Shown here piece by piece: positions 1 to 10,600 of a DNA stretch of 64,000 nt (position 1 is its first letter; each line of letters opens with the position of its first letter). The notes below the pieces were generated by a model that ran no database searches, was not told the DNA's origin, and saw only the letters and a list, made by a program, of their open reading frames with translations. The translations under genes were made by a program, and so were the position numbers. The stretch spans positions 1 through 64,000 of the forward strand of contig MPUH01000126.1 of assembly GCA_001970955.1 (NCBI GenBank), written 5' to 3'. This DNA is from Stentor coeruleus. Lineage: Eukaryota > Ciliophora > Heterotrichea > Heterotrichida > Stentoridae.

Positions 1-141
1 TTATTCACAAATTTCGCAGAGCCTATTGCTTACAATTTTGTTTTCAAACAAATAAACAAAATATCTCAAAAAAAATACAAAACAAGCAACGCGATAAGGA
101 AAAATTTTTTAAGATTCGTTCAAGAACAACAAAAAAGGAGG

Positions 142-798
142 ATGTTTTTTCTAAAGGAAATGAAAATTCTTATATCAAAAGATGCTTTTTGTTACTCAAT
201 ACCAAATTTTGACTACAAAATCATAAAACAAGATGAAGATCAATATTTTCTCAAGCTTTTAAATAGTGAAAATGAAGTTAAAGATTTCATCAAGTTTTAT
301 TATTTTAAATCAAATACTCTTTTAGAGCTAAAAGGATGGACTTGTTTAGAAAATGAATACTATTTAGCTATTGAGTACTGCGAAGAAACATTAGATTTTT
401 TTTTAATCAGAAAACAACAACTCACATTACAAGAAACAATAAATCTTATCTATGAAATCTTGAGTGGATATATTTTCCTTAATAAATCAAATCTTCATCA
501 TCATTCTAAAAGAATATTTATTAAAAATGATCTTCCTGTTTTTAGCTTAGAATTAGTTGATGATCAGATGGAATTTAAGAAATCTAAATCAGATTCTAAC
601 CTTAACAATCAATATGGAAAAAGTATATCAGATATTTGTGATAAGAATTTTAAAATAGATCTTGGTTTTATTGAGGAAATTATAAATATTATATCTCCAT
701 TCTGTTTAGAATTTCGAAAAGATTTGTATTTAAATATTCTTAAACGTGGGGATAAAGATTGTTTAAATGAAGTTTGCAAAGCATTTAGAAATAATTAG
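142..798 (+). CDS. Degenerate protein-kinase-like protein
   Basis: 218 residues. The layout resembles a shrunken kinase fold. A hinge-like stretch (YYLAIEYCEETLDFFL, about residues 72-87) is followed by a helix like kinase alpha-E (LIYEILSGYIFLNKSNLHHH). The next segment (IFIKNDLPVFSLELVDD) sits where a catalytic loop and the DFG region would be. No glycine loop, HRD or DFG motif is visible, so activity is unlikely. The C-terminal third has no recognisable lobe. It ends with TAG; the next gene starts about 140 bases downstream on the same strand. The kinase relationship is inferred from pattern only and could be wrong; 'uncharacterised protein' is the safe alternative. Confidence 0.55.
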   Translation: MFFLKEMKILISKDAFCYSIPNFDYKIIKQDEDQYFLKLLNSENEVKDFIKFYYFKSNTLLELKGWTCLENEYYLAIEYCEETLDFFLIRKQQLTLQETINLIYEILSGYIFLNKSNLHHHSKRIFIKNDLPVFSLELVDDQMEFKKSKSDSNLNNQYGKSISDICDKNFKIDLGFIEEIINIISPFCLEFRKDLYLNILKRGDKDCLNEVCKAFRNN

Positions 799-939
799 TT
801 ATTAATCAATCAAAAAAAAATAATCATTAAAAAATATTTTAATAAACAGATAAGAATACTTGTATATATAAATAAAATTTTACAATTTAATACTCATTTC
901 CTTTACTATTTATTATCATAAAAATGGTTTATAATAAAA

Positions 940-1608
940 ATGTATAAAAGGTTAAGGCTTTCAAAAATTGGCGACGAAATCAAAGCTGAAAAAGATCCTA
1001 TTTCACGTTATAACTTGGTAATTGAACAATATAACGATCCTGTAAACCGTAAGCAAGAAATCTTCTTAAAAAAAGCACATAATTTTTGGTTCTACAAGTT
1101 CTGGTATACAATACAAACTAAATGTATGTTTTTTTTGCTAATCATGTATTTGATACCTTATTTCAATCTTTTAGTTATGTTTTTCAATCTTATTAATGAA
1201 ATCATTCATGAATTAGCAAACTTTACTTATATTTCAAACCAAAAAAAGAACAAAGATATTTTAGAAAACATGGTTTATGATGTTGAATTATGTAGTCGAG
1301 GATCTGCTGATTTTTTATATTATGAAGTCCATCCAGACAATTTAGAAAGTTTTAAACTTAAACCTATTGACTTTGATAAAATTATAATGAGAAGCAAATC
1401 AGCACATGATGGAAAAGTTAGATTTATGGTATTTAATAACAAATTTAAAGCAGGATATGAAAACTTACCAAGAGCACGGTATATAACATTTATTCAACTT
1501 TTACTGAATGTTATGATATTCATAGTAATTCAGTTTTATGTTTATGAAACTTTCTTATGCTTTAATTTATTCAAGCCATCGCAGAAACCAAAAGACTGTT
1601 ATCGATGA
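940..1608 (+). CDS. Uncharacterised membrane protein, ends in TGA
   Basis: 222 residues. A basic, soluble N-terminus (about 1-60) leads to a hydrophobic hairpin at about 62-92 (MFFLLIMYLIPYFNLLVMFF). A soluble loop with charged residues follows, then another membrane segment near 183-205. No family recognised. It is one of only two genes here that end in TGA (1606-1608). The frame stays open for three more codons to TAA at 1618-1620, so the end could lie there if TGA were read through. No 15/16-nt intron with the local consensus removes the TGA. Same strand as the preceding gene. Confidence 0.6.
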   Translation: MYKRLRLSKIGDEIKAEKDPISRYNLVIEQYNDPVNRKQEIFLKKAHNFWFYKFWYTIQTKCMFFLLIMYLIPYFNLLVMFFNLINEIIHELANFTYISNQKKNKDILENMVYDVELCSRGSADFLYYEVHPDNLESFKLKPIDFDKIIMRSKSAHDGKVRFMVFNNKFKAGYENLPRARYITFIQLLLNVMIFIVIQFYVYETFLCFNLFKPSQKPKDCYR

Positions 1609-1694
1609 TTATTTAGGTAAAATTTTTTTTTCTAATTTATTGTTTATGTTTTTATAAATATTTGAGTTTTGATAGAAATTTTGTCTAATTTTAA

Positions 1695-2042
1695 TTAGAT
1701 GTCATTATAGAATTTTAAAGATCCATAGTAATCTTCTATTGTGGACTTGAAATCTTTTATTAGAATTCCATAATCTTTAACACACCTTTCACTACATGCA
1801 TGTAAGTCTTTTGCTTCCCAACATTCACTTTTACAATACTCTACTCCTTTCTTCACATATAATGTCTCTTTATTCTCGATAAAAATTTTTAGATCTTGTA
1901 ATGGCTTATCACATTTGTTATTACATTCTTCAGACATCTTGCAGTGGGTTTTACAAGACGCAACTTTTTGTATTGCTTGTGAGTAGTTTTTTTTCCATTC
2001 GAGTTCAAAAAAAGAACGCGTTTGAAGGTAAAACTCTGCCAT
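1695..2042 (-). CDS. FAM136A-like (DUF842) twin-CX3C protein
   Basis: 115 residues with two CX3C pairs: CKTHC/CNNKC in the N-terminal half and CKSEC/CSERC in the C-terminal half. The spacing and surrounding residues (C...C then KPL; later C...C then VKD) match the FAM136A/DUF842 family. Known members are small helical proteins reported from mitochondria, where twin CX3C motifs form disulfides in the intermembrane space. Length is close to the usual 130-140 residues. The start is the first Met after an upstream stop, and the stop is TAA. It is divergent from the MFS transporter to its right. Family call from cysteine spacing: fairly sure. Function in this organism: inferred. Confidence 0.72.
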   Translation of the reverse strand: MAEFYLQTRSFFELEWKKNYSQAIQKVASCKTHCKMSEECNNKCDKPLQDLKIFIENKETLYVKKGVEYCKSECWEAKDLHACSERCVKDYGILIKDFKSTIEDYYGSLKFYNDI

Positions 2043-2681
2043 TTAGGTATTTAATAAGGGTAAATATCAAAATTTTTTGGTATAAGAATAGGGTTTTGAT
2101 AGAAAGGGTGATTGGATAATTTCGATTTTATGGTGTAAAAATAAGGTATTGATAGAAAGGATGATTTTTTATTTAGATCTTAAAGAGTTATTAAGAAAAA
2201 TATTAGGAAAAAAAATTATAAATTTTTATGTTTTCTTTTTGAGAGACCCTTAGGACAAAAAGATTACGACAAAGGATTAATAGTATAATTCAGACTACTG
2301 TGAGGAAAATCAATATGACATGCCGATTAAAAGACTGAGATAAGATAGGGATAATTAGTAAGTTTTGATAGTTTATGATATAAATTAAAATACATTAACT
2401 AGTTAAAAAAAGACTTTCAGTATGAAATTATAGTAATTTTTTAAGTAGGAAATGTAATATGTATATCCTTTTAAGGAATATTATAGGATTTATTATATGT
2501 GAGATATTATGGTAATGATAATAATTATATATATTTTAAGGCTTTTATACGATTGATAATTATAGCTATAATATATATAATCAGATTTTTAACAAGGGCT
2601 GGACAATAGTCAAGCGATAATTCCTAACTAGTACTAATAATATAATCAGATTTATTGTAATCTAACTTTATGGCTCTAATA
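2043..2681. other. Divergent intergenic region
   Basis: About 640 bases between two divergent genes. The left part (2043-2180) is G-rich and C-poor on the + strand and holds a 34-bp direct repeat. The middle (about 2400-2640) contains a frame that looks like decayed coding sequence with scattered TAA/TAG. No RNA gene seen. Confidence 0.5.
2079..2165. repeat. 34-bp direct repeat, two copies 53 bp apart
   Basis: Copies at 2079-2112 and 2132-2165 share the pattern GGTRTAARAATARGG, then TTGATAGAAAGG, then TGAT. They lie just upstream of the minus-strand FAM136A-like gene, so a promoter role is possible but unproven. A related string (TAGGGTTTTGAT) occurs near 29880, upstream of the PDE. Confidence 0.5.
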
Positions 2682-3941
2682 ATGGTAACTCAAAGGGAAC
2701 TAATTTTATACCTAGGGTTAATATTTGTCAACACTGTAAGAAAAATTTAGGTTGGGGGGAATTCTAATGCATGGGGAACCATATCTCCATATATAACATC
2801 ATATTTCCATAAACTCGACCCTTCAATAACATCTTCAGACCTTTTGTTAGTTCCAGTATTTGCATTTATAGCTGAAGATACTTGCTGCTTGTTAATATCA
2901 TTTCTTTCACTTTACTTAAGACCTTTTTTATTCATAGCATTAGGTCTGATTATTGCATGTCCAACAATGTTTCTAGTCTCATATTCAACTAATCCAATAA
3001 TCTTTTCAATATTTTTTGGTATTTCCTTAGGCCTTCTCTCATGTTGTTGTGCAATACCAAGTATTTGGATATCATGGTCAGTTTTACCACAAGCTAAAGG
3101 TACATCAGTAGGTATAGTATTAGCATCTTATAGCATGGCTCCATTTCTATATGGATCATTATTTACGCTTTTTGTTAATCCTAATGAAGAACAAGCTTTA
3201 TCTGAAATAAATAGCACAGATACGTATTTTTCTGCTGAAGTTACTGATAATGTCCCTTTTGCAATAAGAATTTTTTCTTTTGTTTTATTAGTCTCTGGGA
3301 TTATAGGTTGTGCGCTTTTAAATTGTAATGATATTGAAAGTTCTGCACCACAAAACACTAAGACTATAACCGTAAAAGAATTTATTACTAACTCCTCAAC
3401 TTGGCAATTGTTTTTCATGACTTATATAAATGTTATTGGTTTTTTTTATCTTATTAATGTTTATAAGGATATTTCTATGAAACGTATACAAGATGATTAT
3501 TTTTTAGCTGTTGTTGGGGCTTTGTCTTTTGTTTTGATTGCAATTGGAAGATTTGTGTTTGGGAGTTTAATGGATAAATACTCTTGGAAAAAAATTGTCT
3601 TAAGTTCTTTAGTGACTCAGATAGCAGGGTTGGTATTTATGGATTTTGCATTAGAGAATAAGTATGTTTTTGCTATAGTTTTTTTTATTTGCTCATTTTC
3701 AGGTTCAGCGATGTTAGGTGGAAGCATGGTTATTATTGAAAGAACATATCCTGAAGATAGATGGACTTTAGGGTATATATTGTTATCACTTATACTTACT
3801 ATATTTACAATATATGGTATAAGGAAAATCATAACACCAAATTTTGGGGAATTCTTTTCATTTTTAACTGTGGCAGGGTTTCTTGTTATTGGAGTACTTA
3901 TGGTAATCAATTACAAGATAAGAGGTAAAAAAGACCTTTAA
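2682..3941 (+). CDS. MFS transporter, oxalate/formate-antiporter type
   Basis: Two exons (2682-2735 and 2751-3941) joined across a 15-nt intron give 414 residues. The first exon starts MVTQRELILYLGLIFVNT. After splicing it runs into GGNSNAWGTISPYITSYF, completing the first membrane helix and the first loop that is typical of the monocarboxylate/oxalate-formate branch of the major facilitator superfamily. About twelve hydrophobic helices can be counted, with the usual mid-protein loop near residues 190-200 and a loop-8-like RFVFGSLMDKYSWKK. Substrate cannot be told. Without the intron the gene would seem to lack its N-terminus and start. Stop TAA; convergent with the kinesin gene. Confidence 0.82.
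2736..2750 (+). other. 15-nt intron in MFS gene
   Basis: GTAAGAAAAATTTAG. Removes an in-frame TAG and restores the N-terminal helix; A at -6. Confidence 0.85.
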
Positions 3942-4034
3942 TAGCTTAATTATTATCTTATAGGGTGTTAGAAACAATTATTATATCAAAATATTTACTT
4001 ACTGCATTTATGCACATAAAAAAAGTTCAAGTTA

Positions 4035-6440
4035 TTATCCTAATAACCCTCCAAATATATCCTTGATCATAGATTTCAATCCGCCTTGATTGCTTATTTT
4101 TTCCACACTTTTTCTTCTAAATAAATAATCATTATTGTTTGAGAAAATCTGGTTATTTCTTTGGAAATTAGAAAAGTTGCCTCCACCGCCACGAATAGGT
4201 TTACTAATTTTCCTAGTAAATCTTATTTCTTCAAACTCATCTTTACCTGGGGATATCGCTCTAGACATAGATCCAGAAGGTTTATGAGCAACTTGTAAAG
4301 AAATCTGTCTTTCAAGTCGTTTGTTCTTTTGCAAAGCAGTATGCAACTGTTCCTCACGCATATCCAAATCTCTTCTTAACGAAACAATTTCCTCAAACAA
4401 CTTTTGCCTTTCAGCCCTCAATTCATCAACCTGATCCTGTGCATCACTTTCAAATCCTGAAACTGATATACTTTTCAAATTCTCATATTTTTCCCTTTCA
4501 ATCTCAAACATTTTCCTTAATTCTTCAATTTCAATATCCTTATATCTCATTTCAAGTGCAACAGAAGCTCTTTCATCTTCAATATTCTTAACTTTAGTAT
4601 CAAGTTGTTTAGATAATAATTCACAAGTATTTCTTAAACTATCAAGTTCTTTTTCTTGCATACAGTATTTGACTTCTAAATTATGCACTTGAGATGTTTT
4701 TTCATATAATTTTTCAGATACTGAATCTAATTGCGATTGAAGTTCTGCAATTTTTATATTTTCATAAATACTTGATTCAGTTGTTAATATTTGGTCTAAA
4801 GTTTCTAAGTTTTTTGTAGGGAAATCTGAGATGGTTAATAAAAGGGTTATTGATTCATCTATAGATTTACAGAGTATTTCAGACCAGGCTTCTGATTTTG
4901 GGATTTCTTTATTGATTATTAATAAATCGCTTTTAAGACGTTCACAAACTCGAGCTGCTTTTGATGTTTTAATTGCGCAAGTATGAGTTTCAGCTGTAAG
5001 TTTATCAATTTGTCCCTGAAGATCTTCAGTTATTTTATTAAAACCTGCTCTTTCTTGCATCATATCTTTTTGAAGTTCACTTATAGCCACTTCACTTTCA
5101 CATAATTCTTTTGTCCTATACCCAAGCTCATCTTCTGTTTCCTTTTTCTCCAGTTTAATAACCTGAAGTTCTTCATGAAGTTTAACAATCTCAATATGCT
5201 GTTTAAGTAAAGTTAAAGAATATTCAGAATCATTTTTTTCACTACTTCCTGCTGTTGAAGATTTTTCCATAACAAACGATCCATCAATAATTGCAGCGAT
5301 TTCTTTTATTAAACTTTTTTCTTCAGGATGTTTTTGAACAATATATTTATGGATGTTATTAATAATCTCAGCTTGTTTTCTAAGCTCATTTTGTAAATTT
5401 TCAATCTGTTTTAAGAGTTCTTTACTATTTCTTTCCTGATTTACAACAGGTTTGTTTTGAATTTTCTTAGCTCTTTGTCCAAATCTTAATGTAGAAAGAG
5501 TTTCTTTATCATTATAACTACTCATAGAACAAGCTATAATAAGACTAGTTTGAGAATTACCTCCTATTGATTCTTGTAAAATTCTAGTAAGTTTACTATC
5601 TCTATATGGAACATAACTAACACCTTTTTCTGTAAGAGCATTGATTACATTACCTAAAGCACTTAAGCTTTTATTTATCATTTGAGCTTCTTTTAACTGC
5701 TGCCCACTAACATTAGTTTTCCCTACACATTCACTACCAGCCAAGTCGACAAAATACAATCTTCCTGACTTTTTATTCCCTTTATGATCTTTTTGTTCAA
5801 CATTTACACAGAAAATACTATGTGAACGAGAACTTCTTTCATTCATACGAGTCGCTGCAATTGATCTATTTCCTGAACCTGCAGCCATAACTTTCATCAT
5901 TTCTAAAGGTGAGCTAACATATATTTCTGTAGCATTTTGAACGTAAATCCCTCTAATTTTATCTTCTTTAACTTGTAAGTTCGTTTTTGTTGTATCAAGT
6001 AAATCATGGATTCTTTCTAAGTAAATTTCTAAAAAACTGACTCTTAAAGTGAATTCAATAGATTCAGAAGCATCAACAAGTCCTTGAAAAAGTGCATCCA
6101 TCATACGAGGAATAATACCTTTTAATTCTTGGTTGTTAATATCTGGACCTTCCATTGTAAAAGTTTTTCCTGAACCTGTTTGTCCATATGCGAATATTGT
6201 CCCGTTGTATCCATCGAGAACACCTTCAACTACAGGTCTTGCTGCGTATTCAAAAACTTCTTGCTGTGGAACTTTTGATCCACAGATACGGTCGAAGGTA
6301 AAATCATGAACTTCTTCACTACGTTCTTGAAGTTTGATTTTTATTGTCGTGTCGGTATATGATATACACGAACCAGCACCAGACTCTTGTTCGATTTTGT
6401 TTTCTGGACGAAGTCTACATATAACCCTGATACTACACAT
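4035..6440 (-). CDS. Kinesin heavy chain, N-terminal motor (kinesin-1 type)
   Basis: 801 residues. The motor domain fills residues 1 to about 330: P-loop GQTGSGKT (86-93), switch I NERSSRSH, switch II DLAGSE, and the microtubule-binding SYVPYRDSKLTRILQESIGG. A neck-like region follows, then about 400 residues of heptad coiled coil (EELRAERQKLFEEIVSLRRD and similar). The tail is short, basic and glycine-rich. Motor at the N-terminus plus neck indicates a plus-end-directed motor, and sequence flavour is closest to conventional kinesin-1 or ciliate relatives. Cargo cannot be inferred. No intron needed. Standard length for the class is somewhat longer (about 950), so the tail is reduced. Confidence 0.93.
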   Translation of the reverse strand: MCSIRVICRLRPENKIEQESGAGSCISYTDTTIKIKLQERSEEVHDFTFDRICGSKVPQQEVFEYAARPVVEGVLDGYNGTIFAYGQTGSGKTFTMEGPDINNQELKGIIPRMMDALFQGLVDASESIEFTLRVSFLEIYLERIHDLLDTTKTNLQVKEDKIRGIYVQNATEIYVSSPLEMMKVMAAGSGNRSIAATRMNERSSRSHSIFCVNVEQKDHKGNKKSGRLYFVDLAGSECVGKTNVSGQQLKEAQMINKSLSALGNVINALTEKGVSYVPYRDSKLTRILQESIGGNSQTSLIIACSMSSYNDKETLSTLRFGQRAKKIQNKPVVNQERNSKELLKQIENLQNELRKQAEIINNIHKYIVQKHPEEKSLIKEIAAIIDGSFVMEKSSTAGSSEKNDSEYSLTLLKQHIEIVKLHEELQVIKLEKKETEDELGYRTKELCESEVAISELQKDMMQERAGFNKITEDLQGQIDKLTAETHTCAIKTSKAARVCERLKSDLLIINKEIPKSEAWSEILCKSIDESITLLLTISDFPTKNLETLDQILTTESSIYENIKIAELQSQLDSVSEKLYEKTSQVHNLEVKYCMQEKELDSLRNTCELLSKQLDTKVKNIEDERASVALEMRYKDIEIEELRKMFEIEREKYENLKSISVSGFESDAQDQVDELRAERQKLFEEIVSLRRDLDMREEQLHTALQKNKRLERQISLQVAHKPSGSMSRAISPGKDEFEEIRFTRKISKPIRGGGGNFSNFQRNNQIFSNNNDYLFRRKSVEKISNQGGLKSMIKDIFGGLLG

Positions 6441-7639
6441 TGATTTATATAAAAAAAATATACCAGTAGGTTATTGCTATTTTTAATGTTTTGTTGAAAA
6501 AGATTAGGTTTAAGGTGGAATTTATAATGAAAAGAGAAGAGAAGATTAGTTTTTGAGAAGTTTGAAGAAATTTAATTAAGCGATTGTAAGGCTGGATGAA
6601 GGAAATTTTAGAAAATAACTTTGATTGGTTGTTGAAAGGTTAGAATATTTTTGGGATTAAAGGGAAATTGTGGGAGAATTTTTGAAATGGTTGCTAGTGG
6701 ATGTTGAGGTGTAGAAAACGGAATTTTATTTTTAAGATACTTGGGAAAGCTAGAAAAGAAGATAAGTGAAATAGTTGTATGGGAAAATATCAGGATTAGA
6801 ATATAAATTTTAAGCTTAGAGGCTTAAATAAAATCTTAGAATCCAAATTAAATGTTTTTATTTTTAACATAAAATGTATTAGAACTCCTGCTGATCTCCA
6901 TGATAAAATCTCGAAATTTAAACTTGTATAAGTGATTCTAGAATTTATCAAAAAGTTATAAGAGAGAAAAAAATAAGCCTATATTTAAAAATTCCTAATA
7001 ATTAGTATGTAATTATTAGTAAATTATATATAGTATAATAATATTAACAAGAATGTGTTGCTCTAATATTTTTGAAGATACTATATTACATAAAGATTTT
7101 TACTTTGCTCATATAATATATAACAGTTGAGGATCACAATTATTCACAAGATATACTTGATAATACTATAAACTTTGTTAATAATTTAGCTAAGGTTGAT
7201 TATTTAGATACATTGCACTATATGATAGAAACCCATATGCATAAACTATAGATAAATTTGAGGATACCACTGAAACCAATATTCACCTATGAGTTTATAA
7301 AACTATAAGAAGAACTCAACAATTATTATACGAATAATATAGAATCTTTACAAGAAATTCCTGAAATTGCAAATAGTAAATCTTATCTTTAGCTTAAAAC
7401 TTATCTGACTATCAGAACTTCACCCTTTAAATCTTCCTCTTCATTATCAATCGCCATAATCCTAGTATTGAACTTCCTATACAGCCTTATTTTTATATGA
7501 TTTATAAATTAAATCCTAGCTTTGGCAGATAAATTCCATATACTCAATACCTTCCTAAAAATAAATCACTTTTAGATAACAGAATTAGTAAGATGTTTAA
7601 GTATCCTTTAATATATTTTCTTCCTAATGATCATAATAA
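6441..7639. other. 1.2-kb intergenic region with decayed coding DNA
   Basis: Between divergent kinesin and Sec7 genes. 6441-6780 is G-rich and C-poor; 7400-7639 is C-rich. The centre (about 6880-7500) reads like decayed protein-coding DNA and is listed separately. No RNA gene or repeat seen. Confidence 0.5.
6880..7500 (+). pseudogene. Possible decayed gene of unknown family
   Basis: Several overlapping + strand frames look protein-like in turn, for example NIFEDTILHKDFYFAHIIYN near 7060-7125 and then VEDHNYSQDILDNTINFVNN from 7126. They are separated by a few stops and apparent frame changes. Many stops are TAA/TAG. No family recognised. A+T-rich random sequence is the alternative. Confidence 0.3.
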
Positions 7640-10600
7640 ATGGAAAATATGAAAGACCCATATTCAGCCTATATCGAGCTCTTATCTTCTGTAATAGACA
7701 AAATCTGCAAAGTTCTGAAAAATAAGAGAGATAAAGAGCTCCGTGATATGTGTCTATCAATAGTAGAGAGTATAAAAAATGATCGCAGCTTAGACGCAAA
7801 TAAATATTTCCCAGTTTTTAAATCAGCACTTGACTCTAAAATAACTAAAGTTCTAGAAATCACCCTATACTACATACAAAAACTCATATCTCATGGATTC
7901 CTTACAGGTATTTGCGAAGATACTTGCACATATACTGATCCCCCACAAACAACATCTCAAAGACATCCAAGGAAAATGATAGACGCAATAGTCGAAAGTG
8001 TCTGTAAATGCGTACAAGAAACAGATGACAACGTTCAACTCCAAGTAATAAAAACTCTTCTAACAATAATAACAAGTTTCAATTGTGAAGTTCATGATAG
8101 AACTTTACTCGAAGCATTTAGAGCCTGTTATCATATCCATATAACATCAAAAAATCTTGTTAATCAAACAACAGCTAAAGCAACATTAACCCAAATGATC
8201 CATTATGTATTTCAAAGAATGGAAAATAATTCTATAGCTATAAGTGAAGAACCTATAAACCTTATGCTTAAAACTCTTATAAGAAATATAGTCGATGATA
8301 TTGTTTTATATGAAGAAAAACCTAATATAAGCCCTTTACGTAGTGTACCTTATATTCTTTCACCAGATGATGAAAAATATAAAACAGTTTATATAGTTAA
8401 AACAACAAATGAAGAAGGTTTTGAAGCTGGGAAATTTGGTTGGTGTTCTATATGTAGAAAAACTGCTGATTTTTATTGTAAGGATTTAAGAGATCCGATA
8501 TGTTCGGAAGTATGTAAAAAAGTTCATATGAAGAATAATGAAGTGGCTGAAAAATGCTTGACTGGTGATGAAGATAATGTTTATTTACAAGATGCTGTTG
8601 TTATATTTAGGTCAATATGTAAACTTAGTCTTAAAGATCTACCAACTTTGATGCAGAGTTTAACTTTTAAGTCAAAAGTTTTGTCTTTAGAACTTATATT
8701 AGCGGTCATTGATAACCCTGGACCTGCATTTTCTTCGAGGAAACAGTTTATGGATATTATTAGAGGGACTTTGTGTGAGAGTTTATTAGCTAATTCTTTG
8801 TCGAGTGAAAAAACAATTTTCGCTTTGTCGCTATCGATTTTTGTGGCGTTGGTTAATAATTACAAGGATAGTTTGAAGATTGAAATTGGGGTTTTTCTTG
8901 AACATATTTTTATTAAGATTTTAGAAAGTGATAATTCAAGTTATCATCAGAAACTACTTGTTGTTGAAGTGTTTTTTAATATTACTCAGAACCCTAAAAC
9001 TACATTAGAGCTGTTTTTGAATTATGATTGTGATGTTGAAGAAAAAGACATCTTCGCTCGTATCATCAATATTCTAGGCAAAATCGCTGTGGGAAAAAAC
9101 AGAATCGAATCTTTAGCCCAGCCCCAACAAGAAGGAATCCTCAAACACACCGCATTAGAAACCCTAACAAGTATAGTCACAACACAAGCAGCTTGGTTAG
9201 AAAAGCAAACCAACATAATAAAACCTGAGCCTCAAAACGAAGAACTTGAAGAGTCAACAAGCGACATCGGTTCAGAACTACTTCTTCAAGAATTTGAAAA
9301 AAACAAGCATTTAAAAGCTAATTTATCTAAAGCAGTGGCAAAATTCAACATAAAACCAGCTCTAGGTATAAAATTCCTCCACGAAGCTGGACACTTAAAC
9401 TCAAACAGCCCAACCGAAATTGCATTATTCCTTAAAGTAACCCCAGGTATCGATAAAACTATCCTTGGAGATTTTTTTGGTTCTAAAAAAGAACCTAATT
9501 TATCAATATTCCATGAATTCGTCCAGCTTTTTGATTTTAAAACTGTTGGTATTGTTGAAGCAATAAGAACATTTTTATCATCATTTAGATTACCAGGAGA
9601 AGGACAAGTTGTTGATAGAATAATGCAGAAATTTGCTTCACAATATTATAAAGATAATCCTGAGAAATTTGAAGAAGCTGATACTGTTTATGTATTATCA
9701 TTTGCTATAATCATGTTGCAAACAGATTTACATAATGTTTCTATACAGAAAAAAATGCCTTTGGCGCAATTTCAGATAATGAATGCTGGGATAAATAAAG
9801 GGAAAGATTTAGAACCGGAGTATTTAGAAGAAATTTATAATACGGTGAAGAATAATAAGTTTACTTTGGAAGAAGATGAAGAAGCGAGGGATAAACTTGA
9901 AAGTTTAGGTATGAAAAAACATGAGTTGTATATGAAAGAGACGGAAAAAATGCTCCAAAAAGGTCAGAAGTTGATAAAGGAAAGTAAAAGAAGTTCGGTT
10001 TATTATCAAGCACTTCATATAGACCATTTAAAAACTATGCTTGAAGCTTTATGGCATCCACTTTTAGCTACTTTTTCTATTGTCCTTGAAGAAGCTACTG
10101 AGCCTAAGTTTTGGAAACTAAGTCTTCAAGGGTTTTTATCATGTATCAAAATTGCTTGTAGATTTTCTATGGCTTTAGAATTGGAGATATTTTTGTCTTC
10201 ACTAGCGAAATTCACATCTTTGATTTATTTACATAATCAAATATCTGAGAAAAATATTGAATGTATGAAAGCGTTGTTAGAAGTAGCGAAGTTTGAAGCG
10301 AATTATTTGAAAGGTAGTTGGTTTCATGTGTTAAAATGTTTATCAAAGCTTGATCATTTACATCTTATTAGCTCAGGTGTTAAATATGATGGACCTGTTA
10401 CTGAAAATGATATATTGAGTTCTGAAAGTATTTCTGTGCAAATTACCCCTGCTGAAATTGATTATATTTTCAATATGTCTTCAGGACTTGATGATGATAT
10501 TATCATAGAATTTGTGACAAGGCTAATTGAAATCTCCCGAGAAGAACTATGGAGCCAACACCCAAGAACTTTTTGTCTCCAAGCTCTAGTCAATGTTGCT

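Noticed and set aside
1597-1615. A 19-nt GT..AG over the TGA of the second gene
   Set aside because: All supported introns are 15 or 16 nt; 19 nt does not fit, and no other splice removes the stop.
1901-2119. Open frame of 72 codons antisense to the FAM136A-like gene
   Set aside because: It overlaps a gene with a clear cysteine signature and has no protein-like features of its own.
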